Assembly: GCA_038184435.1 (NCBI GenBank)
Contig: CP116227.1
Coordinates: 2,075,501-2,139,500 of the forward strand
DNA: 64,000 nt
Reading direction: 5' to 3'
Source: Nocardioides alkalitolerans
GTDB lineage: Bacteria > Actinomycetota > Actinomycetes > Propionibacteriales > Nocardioidaceae
Both the position numbers and the translations under genes were made by a program. The notes under the pieces are model-generated. The model saw nothing but the letters and a program-made list of their open reading frames with translations. It was not told where the DNA came from and did no database searches. Position 1 is the first letter of the stretch. Every line of letters begins with the position of its first letter. Positions 51,913 through 60,919 of the stretch are shown piece by piece.

Positions 51913-53595
51913 CTACGGCGCCTGCGTCTCCGACCCGTCTCCCGTCGCGGCATCCCCGCCGTCACCATCCTCCAACGGCACCACATCCGTCGGCCCCGTC
52001 GGCGCGGTCGGCTCGATCGGCTGCTCGACGTCCCCCGCGGCGTACTCCAGCGGCACGTACTCCCCCACGTCGAACCGCCCGTTGGGCTGCAGGATCACCC
52101 ACTGCATCCCGACCGGCCGCCCGTCGCGGTACGTGATGAGCGTCGTCTCCGCCTGACGCCGTGGCTTGCTGCCGACGGCGATCGCATAAGCGGCACCGCC
52201 GGTCGTGCCCGCCGTGAACGTGTAGCCGATCTCCCCGTTCTCGCCCTCGACCGGCGTCGGCCCGGAGCGCACGTGGATGTGGCCGCCGATCACCAGGTCG
52301 ACACAGCCGGCCGACAGGGCGTCGCGGCCCAGCGAGGCGTCGTGCACGAGCAGCGTGTTGATCCGCTCCTCCGACGCGCAGGCATCCTCGGTGATCCGGT
52401 CGCGCACCTCGTCGAAGGTCAGGCCCGGCTCGTCGCGCCAGTTGCCCAGCCCCGAGGAGCGTGGGTCGTCGATGCCCATCAGCGTCGAGTCACCCGGGCC
52501 GTCCACGACGGAGCCGTCGAGGCGCACCCACCCGAGGTCACCCAGGTAGTCGCCCACGAAGTCGCCGTGGTCGTGGTTGCCGATGACCGACCAGCGGTCG
52601 TAGTCGGAGAACGCCCGCTGCACCGAGTCGAGCGAGAACGCCTCCCACGGCTGCCCGGTCGACGTGTCGTCGCCGCCGTCGAACACCGCGGTCGCGCCGG
52701 CCGCGTCACCGATGGCGCGGGCGACCGGGTCCATGCCGATGTTGTCGTGGCGGTCGGTCACGAACACGACCACCGTCTCGTCGTCCTCCGGCTGCCGCAG
52801 CTCGAGGTCGTCCACCTTGTCGACGGCCGCGGAGTAGAACGTCAGCGACGTGTCGTAGGTCGACACCGCGCTCTCGATGAGACGCCGCGACTGCGTCGTC
52901 GTCACGTCGGAGCGCAGCTCCAGCGACGCTGCCTCCGCGGGGAGCGGGACCTCGGGGCCGAGGAAGTCGGCCAGCGTGATCCAGGTGTCGTCCTCGTCCT
53001 GGGCCTCCCCCGTGGTCACGTCGTCGCCGTCCCACGGCTGCCACACGAGAGCCACGGCGACCGCCAGCGCCGTCCCCGACGCCAGGCCGCGACGGCTCAC
53101 CGCGCCGCGCACCAGCTCGCGACGCCGCCGCGCGCCGAGCAGCAGCCAGAGGGCGACCGGTACGGCGCCTGCGACCGCCCCGCGCAACGCCGCGGAGATC
53201 GCCATGTCGGTGACGAGGTCCGTCACCTTCGCGATCTGGGCATCGGGCTGGGAGGCGATGAACGCATACCGCGACACCAGTTCCTCCGTCGTCGCCGCCT
53301 CCGTCTTGCCGAGGCGCACGTCGACCCCGACGGGGCTGTCGATCGGCAGCCGCACGTCGGGCAGGATCGCGCCCGGTTCGACGACGGCATACTGCGAGAG
53401 CGTCGGCCGCACCACCGCGTCGTGGCCCGCGATCACCGTCTCCCGGCTGCTGCCGAGGAAGAGCATCATCCCGACGACGCCGGCGATGACCACCCACGCG
53501 GCCAGCAGTCCGAGGACGGTGACGGCCCGCGCCGTACGGCGGCGGAGCCGCCCCTCAGCGAGAGCGGGCGCAGCGGCGGAGGACGCCTCGGTCAC
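51913..53595 (-). CDS. Membrane-anchored calcineurin-like metallophosphoesterase
   Basis: 560 residues from GTG 53595. One membrane helix near 22-45, an outer region, a hydrophobic pair around 130-180, then the phosphoesterase domain from about 290: VFVTDRHDNIGMDP (D-x-H), VFDGGDDTSTG (GGD), SVIGNHDHGDF (GNHD), LLVHDASLG and VIGGHIHVRSG (GHxH). The first motif has D-R-H in place of the usual D-x-H-N spacing but keeps its metal ligands. The tail is acidic and Pro-rich. It starts 4 bp inside the end of rlmB. Substrate unknown. Confidence 0.87.
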   Translation of the reverse strand: MTEASSAAAPALAEGRLRRRTARAVTVLGLLAAWVVIAGVVGMMLFLGSSRETVIAGHDAVVRPTLSQYAVVEPGAILPDVRLPIDSPVGVDVRLGKTEAATTEELVSRYAFIASQPDAQIAKVTDLVTDMAISAALRGAVAGAVPVALWLLLGARRRRELVRGAVSRRGLASGTALAVAVALVWQPWDGDDVTTGEAQDEDDTWITLADFLGPEVPLPAEAASLELRSDVTTTQSRRLIESAVSTYDTSLTFYSAAVDKVDDLELRQPEDDETVVVFVTDRHDNIGMDPVARAIGDAAGATAVFDGGDDTSTGQPWEAFSLDSVQRAFSDYDRWSVIGNHDHGDFVGDYLGDLGWVRLDGSVVDGPGDSTLMGIDDPRSSGLGNWRDEPGLTFDEVRDRITEDACASEERINTLLVHDASLGRDALSAGCVDLVIGGHIHVRSGPTPVEGENGEIGYTFTAGTTGGAAYAIAVGSKPRRQAETTLITYRDGRPVGMQWVILQPNGRFDVGEYVPLEYAAGDVEQPIEPTAPTGPTDVVPLEDGDGGDAATGDGSETQAP

Positions 53596-54563
53596 GAGCC
53601 GGCGAGCCTCGCCTGCGCGACGGCGTAGAGCGCCACGGAGGCCGCAACCCCCGCGTTGAGCGACTCGACGTCGTTGGCCATCGGGATCGAGACGAGCTGG
53701 TCGCAGTGCTCGCGCACGAGCCGCGACAGGCCCGCGCCCTCGGAGCCGACGACCACGACGAGCGGGCCGTCGGCGAGGTCGAGGGCCGGGAGGTCCACGT
53801 CGCCCTCGGCCGCGAGACCGACGACCATGAGGCCGGCGTCGGCGTAGGCCTTCAGCTGCCGGTTGAGGTTCACCGTCTGCGCCACCGGGATGCGGGCGGC
53901 CGCACCGGCGGAGGTCTTCCACGCCGACGCGGTCATGCCCGCCGCGCGTCGCTCCGGGATGACGACGCCGTGGGCGCCGAACGCCGCGGCCGACCGTACG
54001 ACGGCACCCAGGTTGCGCGGGTCCGTCACCGAGTCGAGGGCGACGATGAGCGCGGGCTCGCCGAGCTCGTCCGCGCGGTCGAGGAGGTCGTCGGGGTGGG
54101 CGTACTCGTAGGGCGGGATCCGCGCCGCCAGGCCCTGGTGCACCGCACCGGAGGTCAGGCGGTCGAGCTCGCTGCGGCTCACCTCGAGCAGCGGGATCGT
54201 CCGCTCAGCGGCCTCGGCGAACGCCTCGCGCAGCCGGCCGTCGCGCTCGGCGCCCTCCGCGACGTACAGCGCGTTGATCGGCACGCCCTCGCGGAGCGCG
54301 TCGACGACGGGGTTGCGCCCGGCGATCCACTCCGCGTCGCCGCTGCCGCGCTTGCGCTGCGCACGCGGGGACGACGAGCGCTTCGCGGCGAGGCGCTCCT
54401 TGGCCTTCTTCGCCTTGTGGGTCTTGTGGTATTCGCGGTCCTCGGCACGCGGCGTCGGCCCCTTGCCCTCGAGACCACGCCGCACGCGCCCGCCGGACCC
54501 CGCGGTGGGGTTGCCCTTCGAGCTCTTGCGGACCGATCCGCGTCGCTGGGAGTTGCCCGCCAT
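53592..54563 (-). CDS. rlmB: 23S rRNA 2'-O-ribose methyltransferase, TrmH/SpoU family
   Basis: 323 residues. A basic, disordered N-terminus (about 1-75, usual in actinobacterial RlmB) is followed by the substrate-binding domain (WIAGRNPVVDALREG) and the SPOUT knot: motif 1 ALDSVTDPRNLGAVVRSAAAFG, motif 2 VVVVGSEGAGLSRLV and motif 3 IPMANDVESLNAGVAASVALY. It methylates a G in the 23S rRNA peptidyl-transferase region using SAM. It follows cysS with a 41-bp gap, a common actinobacterial pairing. Confidence 0.94.
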   Translation of the reverse strand: MAGNSQRRGSVRKSSKGNPTAGSGGRVRRGLEGKGPTPRAEDREYHKTHKAKKAKERLAAKRSSSPRAQRKRGSGDAEWIAGRNPVVDALREGVPINALYVAEGAERDGRLREAFAEAAERTIPLLEVSRSELDRLTSGAVHQGLAARIPPYEYAHPDDLLDRADELGEPALIVALDSVTDPRNLGAVVRSAAAFGAHGVVIPERRAAGMTASAWKTSAGAAARIPVAQTVNLNRQLKAYADAGLMVVGLAAEGDVDLPALDLADGPLVVVVGSEGAGLSRLVREHCDQLVSIPMANDVESLNAGVAASVALYAVAQARLAGS

Positions 54564-54604
54564 GTCCTACTCGTCTCCTCTAGTTCGTGCGCGCTGGGTG
54601 CGCG

Positions 54605-56020
54605 TCACGCGATCGTCCAGGTCGCCCCGTCGGGCGTGTCGGTGACCTCGATGCCGGCCGCCTTGATGCGGTCGCGGATCGCGTCCGCGGCCGCGAAGTC
54701 CTTCGCCGCCCGCGCCGCCGCCCGCTCCTCGAGCAGGCCGGCCACGAGCACGTCCACCGCCGCGGTCAGGCCAGCGTCGGCCGACGGCGTCGGCCACGCC
54801 TCGTCGGCGGGGTCGAGGCCGAGCACCGCCAGCATGGCGCGGACCGCCACGCCGTGGACGCGGGCCGCGGCGGCGTCGCCAGCGGCCAGCGCCTTGTTGC
54901 CCTCGCGCACGGCGTCGTGCAGCACGCCGACCGCCGTCGACGTGCCGAGGTCGTCGTCCATCGCCGCCACGAAGCCCTCGGGCAGCACGTCGAGGAGCGA
55001 TCCAGGGAGCTCGAGCGCGCCCGTCGCCGCCGCCCGCTCGAGGAAGTGCTCGACCCGGGCGAACCCGGCCGCCGCCTCCGCGAGCGCCTCGAAGCTGAAC
55101 TCCACGTGGGAGCGGTAGTGCGCCGCCACCAGGTAGTAGCGCAGGTCGATGCCCCGGAACTCCTCAAGGATCACCGGGATCGACAGCGTGTTGCCGAGCG
55201 ACTTGCTCATCTTCTCGCCGGCGGTGGTGATCCACGCGTTGTGCATCCAGTACGACGCGAAGTCACGCCCCGCGGCACGCGACTGGGCCTGCTCGTTCTC
55301 GTGGTGGGGGAAGCGCAGGTCGAAGCCGCCGCCGTGGATGTCGAAAGCGTCACCGAGGTACTTCCCCGCCATCGCCGAGCACTCGATGTGCCACCCCGGA
55401 CGGCCACGGCCCCACGGGGAGGGCCACGACGCGGTGAGCGGCTCGCCCTCCTTGTGGCCCTTCCAGAGGGCGAAGTCGCGCGGGTCGCGCTTGCCGCGCG
55501 GGTCGGCGTCGGCCGCCGCCTCCATGTCGTCGATGCCCTGGCGCGTCAGCTCGCCGTAGGCGGGCCACGAGCGCACGTCGAAGTAGACGTCGCCGGAGCC
55601 GTCCTCCGCGGCGTACGCGTGCCCGCGCCCGATGAGCTCCTCGATGAGCTCGAGCATCTCGGGCACGTGGCCCGTCGCCGCCGGCTCGTAGGTGGGCGGC
55701 TCGACGTTGAGCGACGCGTACGCCGCCGTGAGCTGCCGGTGCATGAGCTGGGCGTGGGCGTACCAGGGGCGTCCCGCCGCCGCGGCCTTCGTGAGGATCT
55801 TGTCGTCGATGTCGGTGACGTTGCGGATGAAGGAGACCGCGTAGCCGCGCACCTCCAGCCAGCGCCGCAGCACGTCGAAGTTCACGCCCGAGCGCACGTG
55901 GCCGACGTGGGGCTCCGACTGCACCGTGAGACCACAGACGTAGACACTGACCTCGCCCTCGCGGAGGGGTCGGAAGTCACGGACCTCGCGGGTCGCGGTG
56001 TCGAAGAGCCTGAGCGTCAC
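54605..56020 (-). CDS. cysS: Cysteinyl-tRNA synthetase
   Basis: 471 residues from GTG 56020. Class I synthetase: zinc Cys in VYVCGLTVQSEPHVGHVR (with the HIGH-like HVGH), second zinc ligands in PGWHIECSAMA and the histidines in FPHHENEQAQ, and KMSKS in EKMSKSLGN. DALR-like helical C-terminus. The full length and neighbouring rlmB favour CysS over the mycothiol ligase MshC, which shares these motifs. It charges tRNA-Cys in the cytoplasm. Confidence 0.94.
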   Translation of the reverse strand: MTLRLFDTATREVRDFRPLREGEVSVYVCGLTVQSEPHVGHVRSGVNFDVLRRWLEVRGYAVSFIRNVTDIDDKILTKAAAAGRPWYAHAQLMHRQLTAAYASLNVEPPTYEPAATGHVPEMLELIEELIGRGHAYAAEDGSGDVYFDVRSWPAYGELTRQGIDDMEAAADADPRGKRDPRDFALWKGHKEGEPLTASWPSPWGRGRPGWHIECSAMAGKYLGDAFDIHGGGFDLRFPHHENEQAQSRAAGRDFASYWMHNAWITTAGEKMSKSLGNTLSIPVILEEFRGIDLRYYLVAAHYRSHVEFSFEALAEAAAGFARVEHFLERAAATGALELPGSLLDVLPEGFVAAMDDDLGTSTAVGVLHDAVREGNKALAAGDAAAARVHGVAVRAMLAVLGLDPADEAWPTPSADAGLTAAVDVLVAGLLEERAAARAAKDFAAADAIRDRIKAAGIEVTDTPDGATWTIA

Positions 56021-56169
56021 CCGGATGAGTCTAGAGGCGGTCGGACGCCACCTGCGCATCCCGGACGACCGCCGCGCTCGGTGGATATCGCCCCCGGCAC
56101 CGCGCACCTACGGTTCCCGCTCAACCCGGGCCGCACGAGGCGGTCCGACCCGAGCGAAGGAGAGGCCGC

Positions 56170-56988
56170 ATGCCCGTCTCCACGGACCTCACCGGTCGCA
56201 CCGCCGTCGTCACCGGCGGCGCCACCCTCATCGGCCGCGGCGTCGTCGCCGCGCTCGCCGAGGCGGGCGCGAACGTCGTGGTCGCCGACATCGACGAGGC
56301 GGGCGGCCAGGCGGCCGCCGACGACCTCGCCGCGGCGCTCCCCGCCGGCAGCGGCGCGGTCACCTTCACCCGCACCGACGTCACCGACGACGCCGCGCTC
56401 ACCGCGCTGGTCGAGGGCACCGTCGCCGCGCACGGCGGCATCGACATCGTCGTCAACCTCGCCGCGACGTACCTGGACGAGGGGTTCGCGACCCCCCGCG
56501 CCGACTGGCTGACCGCGCTCGACGTCAACCTGGTCAGCATGGTCGCGCTCGTGCAGGCGGCCCACGGCGCGCTGAAGGCCAGCGAGCACGCCGCCATCGT
56601 CAACTTCACCTCGATCTCGTCGTCGGTCGCGCAGACCGGCCGCTGGGTCTACCCCGCCAGCAAGGCCGCCATCGCCCAGCTCACGCGCTCGATGGCCATG
56701 GACCTCGCCGCTGACGGCATCCGCGTCAACTCCGTCAGCCCCGGGTGGACCTGGTCCGCGATCATGGACGGCCTCTCCGGCGGCGACCGCGCGAAGACCG
56801 ACCGCGTCGCCGCGCCGTTCCACCTGACCGGGCGCGTCGGCGACCCCCACGAGATCGGGGCCGTCGTCGCCTTCCTCGTCTCCGACGCCGCCTCCGTCGT
56901 CACCGGTGCCGACTGGGCCGCCGACGGCGGCTACTCCGCCATGGGACCCGAACAAGCCGTCCCCGCCATCCCCCTGCTCGCCGAGTGA
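56170..56988 (+). CDS. Short-chain dehydrogenase/reductase
   Basis: 272 residues. Classical SDR: cofactor motif VVTGGATLIGRGVV (TGxxxGxG), a D at the end of the second strand (VVADIDEAG) favouring NAD(H), NLAA in place of NNAG, catalytic Ser in FTSISSS and Y-x-x-x-K in WVYPASKAA. First gene of a five-gene operon; AAGGAGAGG precedes ATG 56170. It would oxidise or reduce an alcohol/ketone intermediate of the pathway. Confidence 0.9.
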   Translation: MPVSTDLTGRTAVVTGGATLIGRGVVAALAEAGANVVVADIDEAGGQAAADDLAAALPAGSGAVTFTRTDVTDDAALTALVEGTVAAHGGIDIVVNLAATYLDEGFATPRADWLTALDVNLVSMVALVQAAHGALKASEHAAIVNFTSISSSVAQTGRWVYPASKAAIAQLTRSMAMDLAADGIRVNSVSPGWTWSAIMDGLSGGDRAKTDRVAAPFHLTGRVGDPHEIGAVVAFLVSDAASVVTGADWAADGGYSAMGPEQAVPAIPLLAE

Positions 56989-57002
56989 GTGAGGACCACA
57001 CC

Positions 57003-58502
57003 ATGACCAGCCCCAGCCCCACGAAGAAGAAGATCGGCATCGTCGGCGCCGGGTTCGCCGGCCTCTCCTCGGCCCGCGTGCTCAGCGCCCTGGGCCACGA
57101 CGTCGTCGTCTGGGAGAAGACCCCCGACGTCGGCGGCGTCTGGAGCGCCACGCGCCGTTACCCCGGCCTCAAGACCCAGAACAACAAGGGCACCTACGCG
57201 CTCTCCGAGCTGCCGATGCCGAAGGACTACCCCGAGTGGCCCTCCGGCGCGCAGGTGCAGGCCTACCTCGAGCAGTACGTCGCCGAGTTCGGCCTCGAGC
57301 CGCACCTGCGGCTGGCGACGGAGGTCGTCGCCGCCGAGCCCACGCCCGGCGGTGGCTGGGACGTGACGACGGCCAACGAGGAGGGCACGCTCACGACCCA
57401 CGTCGACCACCTCGTGCTCGCCAGCGGCATCTTCTCCCGGCCCTTCGTGCCGCCGTGGGAGGGCCGCGACGTCTTCGAGAAGGTCGGCGGCGAGGTGCTC
57501 CCCGCGGGCGACCTCCACAGCCTCGACCAGGTGGCCGGCAAGGACGCGATCGTCGTCGGCTACGGCAAGTCGGCCTGCGACATCACCGTCGAGGTCTCCA
57601 CCGTCGCCGCGTCCACGACCGTCGTGGCCCGCGAGCTGCTGTGGAAGCTGCCGCGCAAGCTCCAGGGCGTGCTCAACTACAAGTTCCTCATGCTGACCCG
57701 CATGGGCGAGGGGCTGTTCCGCTACCGCTCCGTCAACGGCATGGAGAAGGTGCTCCACGCCCGGAACTCCCTGCTGGCCAACCAGATGGTCGGCAGCGTC
57801 GGCGGCGTCTCGACCCGCCAGCTCAAGCTGAAGCAGCTCGACCTCGTCCCGCTCGGCACCTTCGCCGACATCGCCCGCTCCACCGTCTCGCTCGCCACCG
57901 AAGGCTTCTTCGAGGGCGTCGCCGACGGCCGCATCACCGTGCACCGCGACATCGTCATCAGCCGCCTCGGCGAGCGCGACGGCAAGCCGATCGCCGAGCT
58001 GGCCGACGGCACCGTCATCCCCGCCGACGTCGTGCTCGCCGCGACCGGCTGGACCCAGGAGATCCCGTTCCTGCCCGACGACGTCGTCGCGCGGTTCACC
58101 AACGACCAGGGTGACTACCTGCTCCACCGCCAGATCCACCCGATCGGTGTGGAGGACCTCAGCTTCGCGGGCTACAACTCGTCGTTCTTCTCGCCGCTCT
58201 CCGCCGAGGTCTCGGCGCTGTGGATCGGGTCCTACCTCGGCGGCGGCCACACGCTGCCCGACGAGGACACGATGCGCGCCGAGGCGGAGGAGATCCTCGA
58301 CTGGATGCGCGAGCGCACCCGCGGCCAGCACGCCCGGGGCACCAACATCATCCCGTTCTCGGTGCACAACATCGACGAGACGCTCGACGACCTCGGGCTC
58401 AACGTCGGCAAGGCCACCAAGGCCAAGCAGTGGCTGCTGCCGCTCGACCCGAGCGACTACGCGGGCGTGCTCGGCAAGCTGCGCGCCAGACTGGCCCGAT
58501 GA
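57003..58502 (+). CDS. Flavin-containing monooxygenase-like protein
   Basis: 499 residues. FAD motif GIVGAGFAGLSSARVL at the N-terminus (GxGxxG), VVWEKTPDVGGVW, an FMO-like fingerprint LPAGDLHSLDQ, a second Rossmann motif AIVVGYGKSACDITVE near residue 180 and the C-terminal ATG motif VVLAATGWT. This is the class B flavoprotein layout (FMO or Baeyer-Villiger type), using NADPH and O2 to hydroxylate or insert oxygen next to a carbonyl. It lies 14 bp after the SDR and overlaps the next gene by 4 bp. Confidence 0.88.
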   Translation: MTSPSPTKKKIGIVGAGFAGLSSARVLSALGHDVVVWEKTPDVGGVWSATRRYPGLKTQNNKGTYALSELPMPKDYPEWPSGAQVQAYLEQYVAEFGLEPHLRLATEVVAAEPTPGGGWDVTTANEEGTLTTHVDHLVLASGIFSRPFVPPWEGRDVFEKVGGEVLPAGDLHSLDQVAGKDAIVVGYGKSACDITVEVSTVAASTTVVARELLWKLPRKLQGVLNYKFLMLTRMGEGLFRYRSVNGMEKVLHARNSLLANQMVGSVGGVSTRQLKLKQLDLVPLGTFADIARSTVSLATEGFFEGVADGRITVHRDIVISRLGERDGKPIAELADGTVIPADVVLAATGWTQEIPFLPDDVVARFTNDQGDYLLHRQIHPIGVEDLSFAGYNSSFFSPLSAEVSALWIGSYLGGGHTLPDEDTMRAEAEEILDWMRERTRGQHARGTNIIPFSVHNIDETLDDLGLNVGKATKAKQWLLPLDPSDYAGVLGKLRARLAR

Positions 58503-60130
58503 GCACCTACGACGCCATCGTCATCGGGGCCGGCATCAACGGTCTCGTCGCCGCCGCCGAGCTCGCGGGCGCCGGCTGGTCGGTCGCGCTCGTCGACGAG
58601 CGCGACCGGCTCGGCGGCTTCATCGCCTCCGACGAGCTGACCGCCCCCGGCTACGTGCACGACACCTTCAGCTCTTGGCACCCGCTCTTCGTCACCAGCG
58701 GCGCCTACGGCGTGCTCGGCGACGACCTGCACCGCCACGGGCTGCGCTACTGCAACACCGACGGCGCCGTCACCGCCTCGGTCTCCGAGCGCGGTGCGGT
58801 CGTCGCCGACCGGGACCCCGGCACGACGGCGGCCGGGTTCACCGACGGGGGCGACGCCGCGGCGTACGCCGCGATGCTCGGCCAGCTCGAGAGCTGGGCG
58901 CCGCACGTGTTCGGGGCCCTGGGCTCCGAGCTGCGACCGCAGGACCTCGTCGGCCTCGGCGCCCGCGCGGCCCGCGGGCTCGGCGTCGACGGCCTGCGCG
59001 AGCTCGTGCGGGTCAGCGCCCAGAGCGGGCGCGGGCTCGTGCGCGAGCGGTTCGTCGGCCACGAGGTCGACCAGCTGTGGACGCCGTGGCTGCTCCACGC
59101 GGGGCTCGGGCCCGACCACGCCACGGGCGGCCTGATGCTGCCGGTCATGGCGTTCTCCATGCACGCCGCCGGGCTCCCCGTGGTCGAGGGCGGCGCCGGC
59201 TGCTTCGTCGACGCGTTCGCCGCCCTCCTCGCCGAACGCGGGGTCGACGTGCACCTCGGCTCCCCCGTGACCCGCATCGAGGTCGCCGAGGGGCGGGCGC
59301 GCGCCGTACGGCTCGGCGGAGCGGCCGACCGCCAGCGCCTCGTCGCGCGTCGCGCGGTGCTGGCCTCGACCTCGACGTCGCGGCTGTACGGCGAGCTGCT
59401 CGGCCCCGACACCCCCGAGGCCGGTCGGCGCGCGGCCCGGCTACACCGGCCCGGGCGCGCCGCGATGCAGGTGCACCTCGCGCTCGACGCCCCGCTGCGC
59501 TGGTCGGACGACCGGCTCGACGCGGTGCCGCTCGTGCACGTCAGCGACGGCGCCGCCTCCACCGGCGTCGCCTGCGCCCAGGCGGAGGCAGGGCTGCTGC
59601 CCGCCGCGCCCACCGTGGTCGTCGGCCAGCAGTCCGTGCTCGACCCGTCGCGGGCACCCGCGGGTGCCGCGACGCTGTGGCTGCAGCTGCAGGAGGTGCC
59701 GTGGGCGCCGACCGGCGACGCGGGCGGGAGCATCGCCACCGGCTCCGGCTGGGACGGCTCGGTGACGGAGGCCTACCTCGACCGGGTGCTCGACCGGATC
59801 GAGGAGCACGCCCCGGGGCTCCGCTCGTCGATCGTCGGCGTGCACGCGCTGCCGCCGACCCGCCTGCAGCGCGAGAACGCGAACGCCGTCGAGGGCGACC
59901 CCTACGGCGGCGCGGCCGAGCTCGACCAGTCGCTGCTCTGGCGCCCGGGCACCGCGACCGGGCACCGTACGGGCGTGGACGGCCTGTTCCACGTCGGCGC
60001 CTTCACCCACCCCGGACCCGGGCTCGGTGCCGGCTCCGGACACCTCGTCGCCCAGCAGCTCCTCGCCCCACCCCCCGTCCAGCGGCTCGCCTCGCGGGCC
60101 CGCGCCCTCACCGAAAGGCTCCACCGATGA
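58499..60130 (+). CDS. FAD-dependent oxidoreductase of the phytoene-desaturase type
   Basis: 543 residues. FAD motif AIVIGAGINGLVAAAELAGAG with the following acidic residue and RLGG (DERDRLGGFIAS), a middle domain, and the C-terminal FAD segment GLFHVGAFTHPGPGLGAGSG. This is the CrtI/amine-oxidase-like family found in desaturases and dehydrogenases of hydrophobic compounds. In this operon (4-bp overlaps on both sides) it more likely desaturates or oxidises an operon intermediate than a carotenoid; no carotenoid genes are nearby. Confidence 0.85.
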   Translation: MSTYDAIVIGAGINGLVAAAELAGAGWSVALVDERDRLGGFIASDELTAPGYVHDTFSSWHPLFVTSGAYGVLGDDLHRHGLRYCNTDGAVTASVSERGAVVADRDPGTTAAGFTDGGDAAAYAAMLGQLESWAPHVFGALGSELRPQDLVGLGARAARGLGVDGLRELVRVSAQSGRGLVRERFVGHEVDQLWTPWLLHAGLGPDHATGGLMLPVMAFSMHAAGLPVVEGGAGCFVDAFAALLAERGVDVHLGSPVTRIEVAEGRARAVRLGGAADRQRLVARRAVLASTSTSRLYGELLGPDTPEAGRRAARLHRPGRAAMQVHLALDAPLRWSDDRLDAVPLVHVSDGAASTGVACAQAEAGLLPAAPTVVVGQQSVLDPSRAPAGAATLWLQLQEVPWAPTGDAGGSIATGSGWDGSVTEAYLDRVLDRIEEHAPGLRSSIVGVHALPPTRLQRENANAVEGDPYGGAAELDQSLLWRPGTATGHRTGVDGLFHVGAFTHPGPGLGAGSGHLVAQQLLAPPPVQRLASRARALTERLHR

Positions 60131-60897
60131 CCGTCGTGGACTCCCTGCTCAGCGCCCTCGCCACCGGCGAGGCCCGCCTCGTCGACCTCACCGCGCCGCT
60201 GTCGCCCAGCACGCCGGTGCTGCAGCTGCCGCCGCCGTTCGCCAACACGATCCCGCTGTCGCTGGAGAAGGTGAGCGACTTCGACGACGACGGGCCGTTC
60301 TGGGGCTGGAACAACATCCACACCGGCGAGCACACCGGCACCCACCTCGACGCCCCCGTGCACTGGGCCTCGGGTCGCGAGGGCCACTCCGTCGACACCA
60401 TCCCGCCGGCGCGCCTCGTCGGCCCCGCCGTCGTGCTCGACTTCACCGCCGAGGTCGCGGCCGACCCCGACTTCCTGCTGGAGCCGGAGCACCTCGAGAA
60501 GCACGTCGCCGACAACGGCCCGTTCCCCGACGGCGCCTGGCTGGTCTTCCGCACCGGCTGGAGCGCGCGCGGCGGCGACCCGGAGGCATTCGCCAACGCC
60601 GACGAGAACGGCCCGCACACGCCGGGCGTCTCCCCCGCCGGCGCGCAGTGGCTCGCCGCGTCGCCGATCTCGGGCTTCGCCGTCGAGACCGTCGGCATCG
60701 ACGCCGGCCAGGCCGGGGGCATGGAGCCGGCGTTCCCCGTGCACTACTTCCTGCTCGGCGCCGACAAGTACGGCCTCACCCAGCTCCAGAACGTCGACCA
60801 GCTCCCCGCCACCGGCGCCATGGTCGTCGTGTCCCCCCTGCCGATCGTGGGCGGCACCGGCTCGCCGGCGCGCGTCTTCGCGATCGTCCCCGCCTGA
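60127..60897 (+). CDS. Cyclase-family (kynurenine-formamidase-like) metal hydrolase
   Basis: 256 residues. The family motif HTGTHLDAPVHW (HxGTHxDxPxH) binds the metal, with WGWNNIHTGEH before it and VETVGIDAGQ after. Members hydrolyse formamides, lactones, and similar bonds, or act as isatin hydrolases. Coupled to the preceding FAD enzyme by 4 bp and 22 bp before the TPP gene. A lactone or amide made by the monooxygenase would be a natural substrate; this is inference. Confidence 0.87.
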   Translation: MTVVDSLLSALATGEARLVDLTAPLSPSTPVLQLPPPFANTIPLSLEKVSDFDDDGPFWGWNNIHTGEHTGTHLDAPVHWASGREGHSVDTIPPARLVGPAVVLDFTAEVAADPDFLLEPEHLEKHVADNGPFPDGAWLVFRTGWSARGGDPEAFANADENGPHTPGVSPAGAQWLAASPISGFAVETVGIDAGQAGGMEPAFPVHYFLLGADKYGLTQLQNVDQLPATGAMVVVSPLPIVGGTGSPARVFAIVPA

Positions 60898-60919
60898 TCC
60901 CGCACCGAAAGGCACTCCC

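Noticed and set aside
51814..53628. A 604-codon open frame on the + strand
   Set aside because: Antisense to the metallophosphoesterase, whose catalytic motifs are intact. The frame is His/Arg/Val-rich with no domain.
54605..56020. The cysteinyl-tRNA synthetase gene as mycothiol ligase MshC
   Set aside because: Length of 471 residues with a full C-terminal tRNA-binding region, and adjacency to rlmB, fit CysS; MshC is shorter and usually lies elsewhere.
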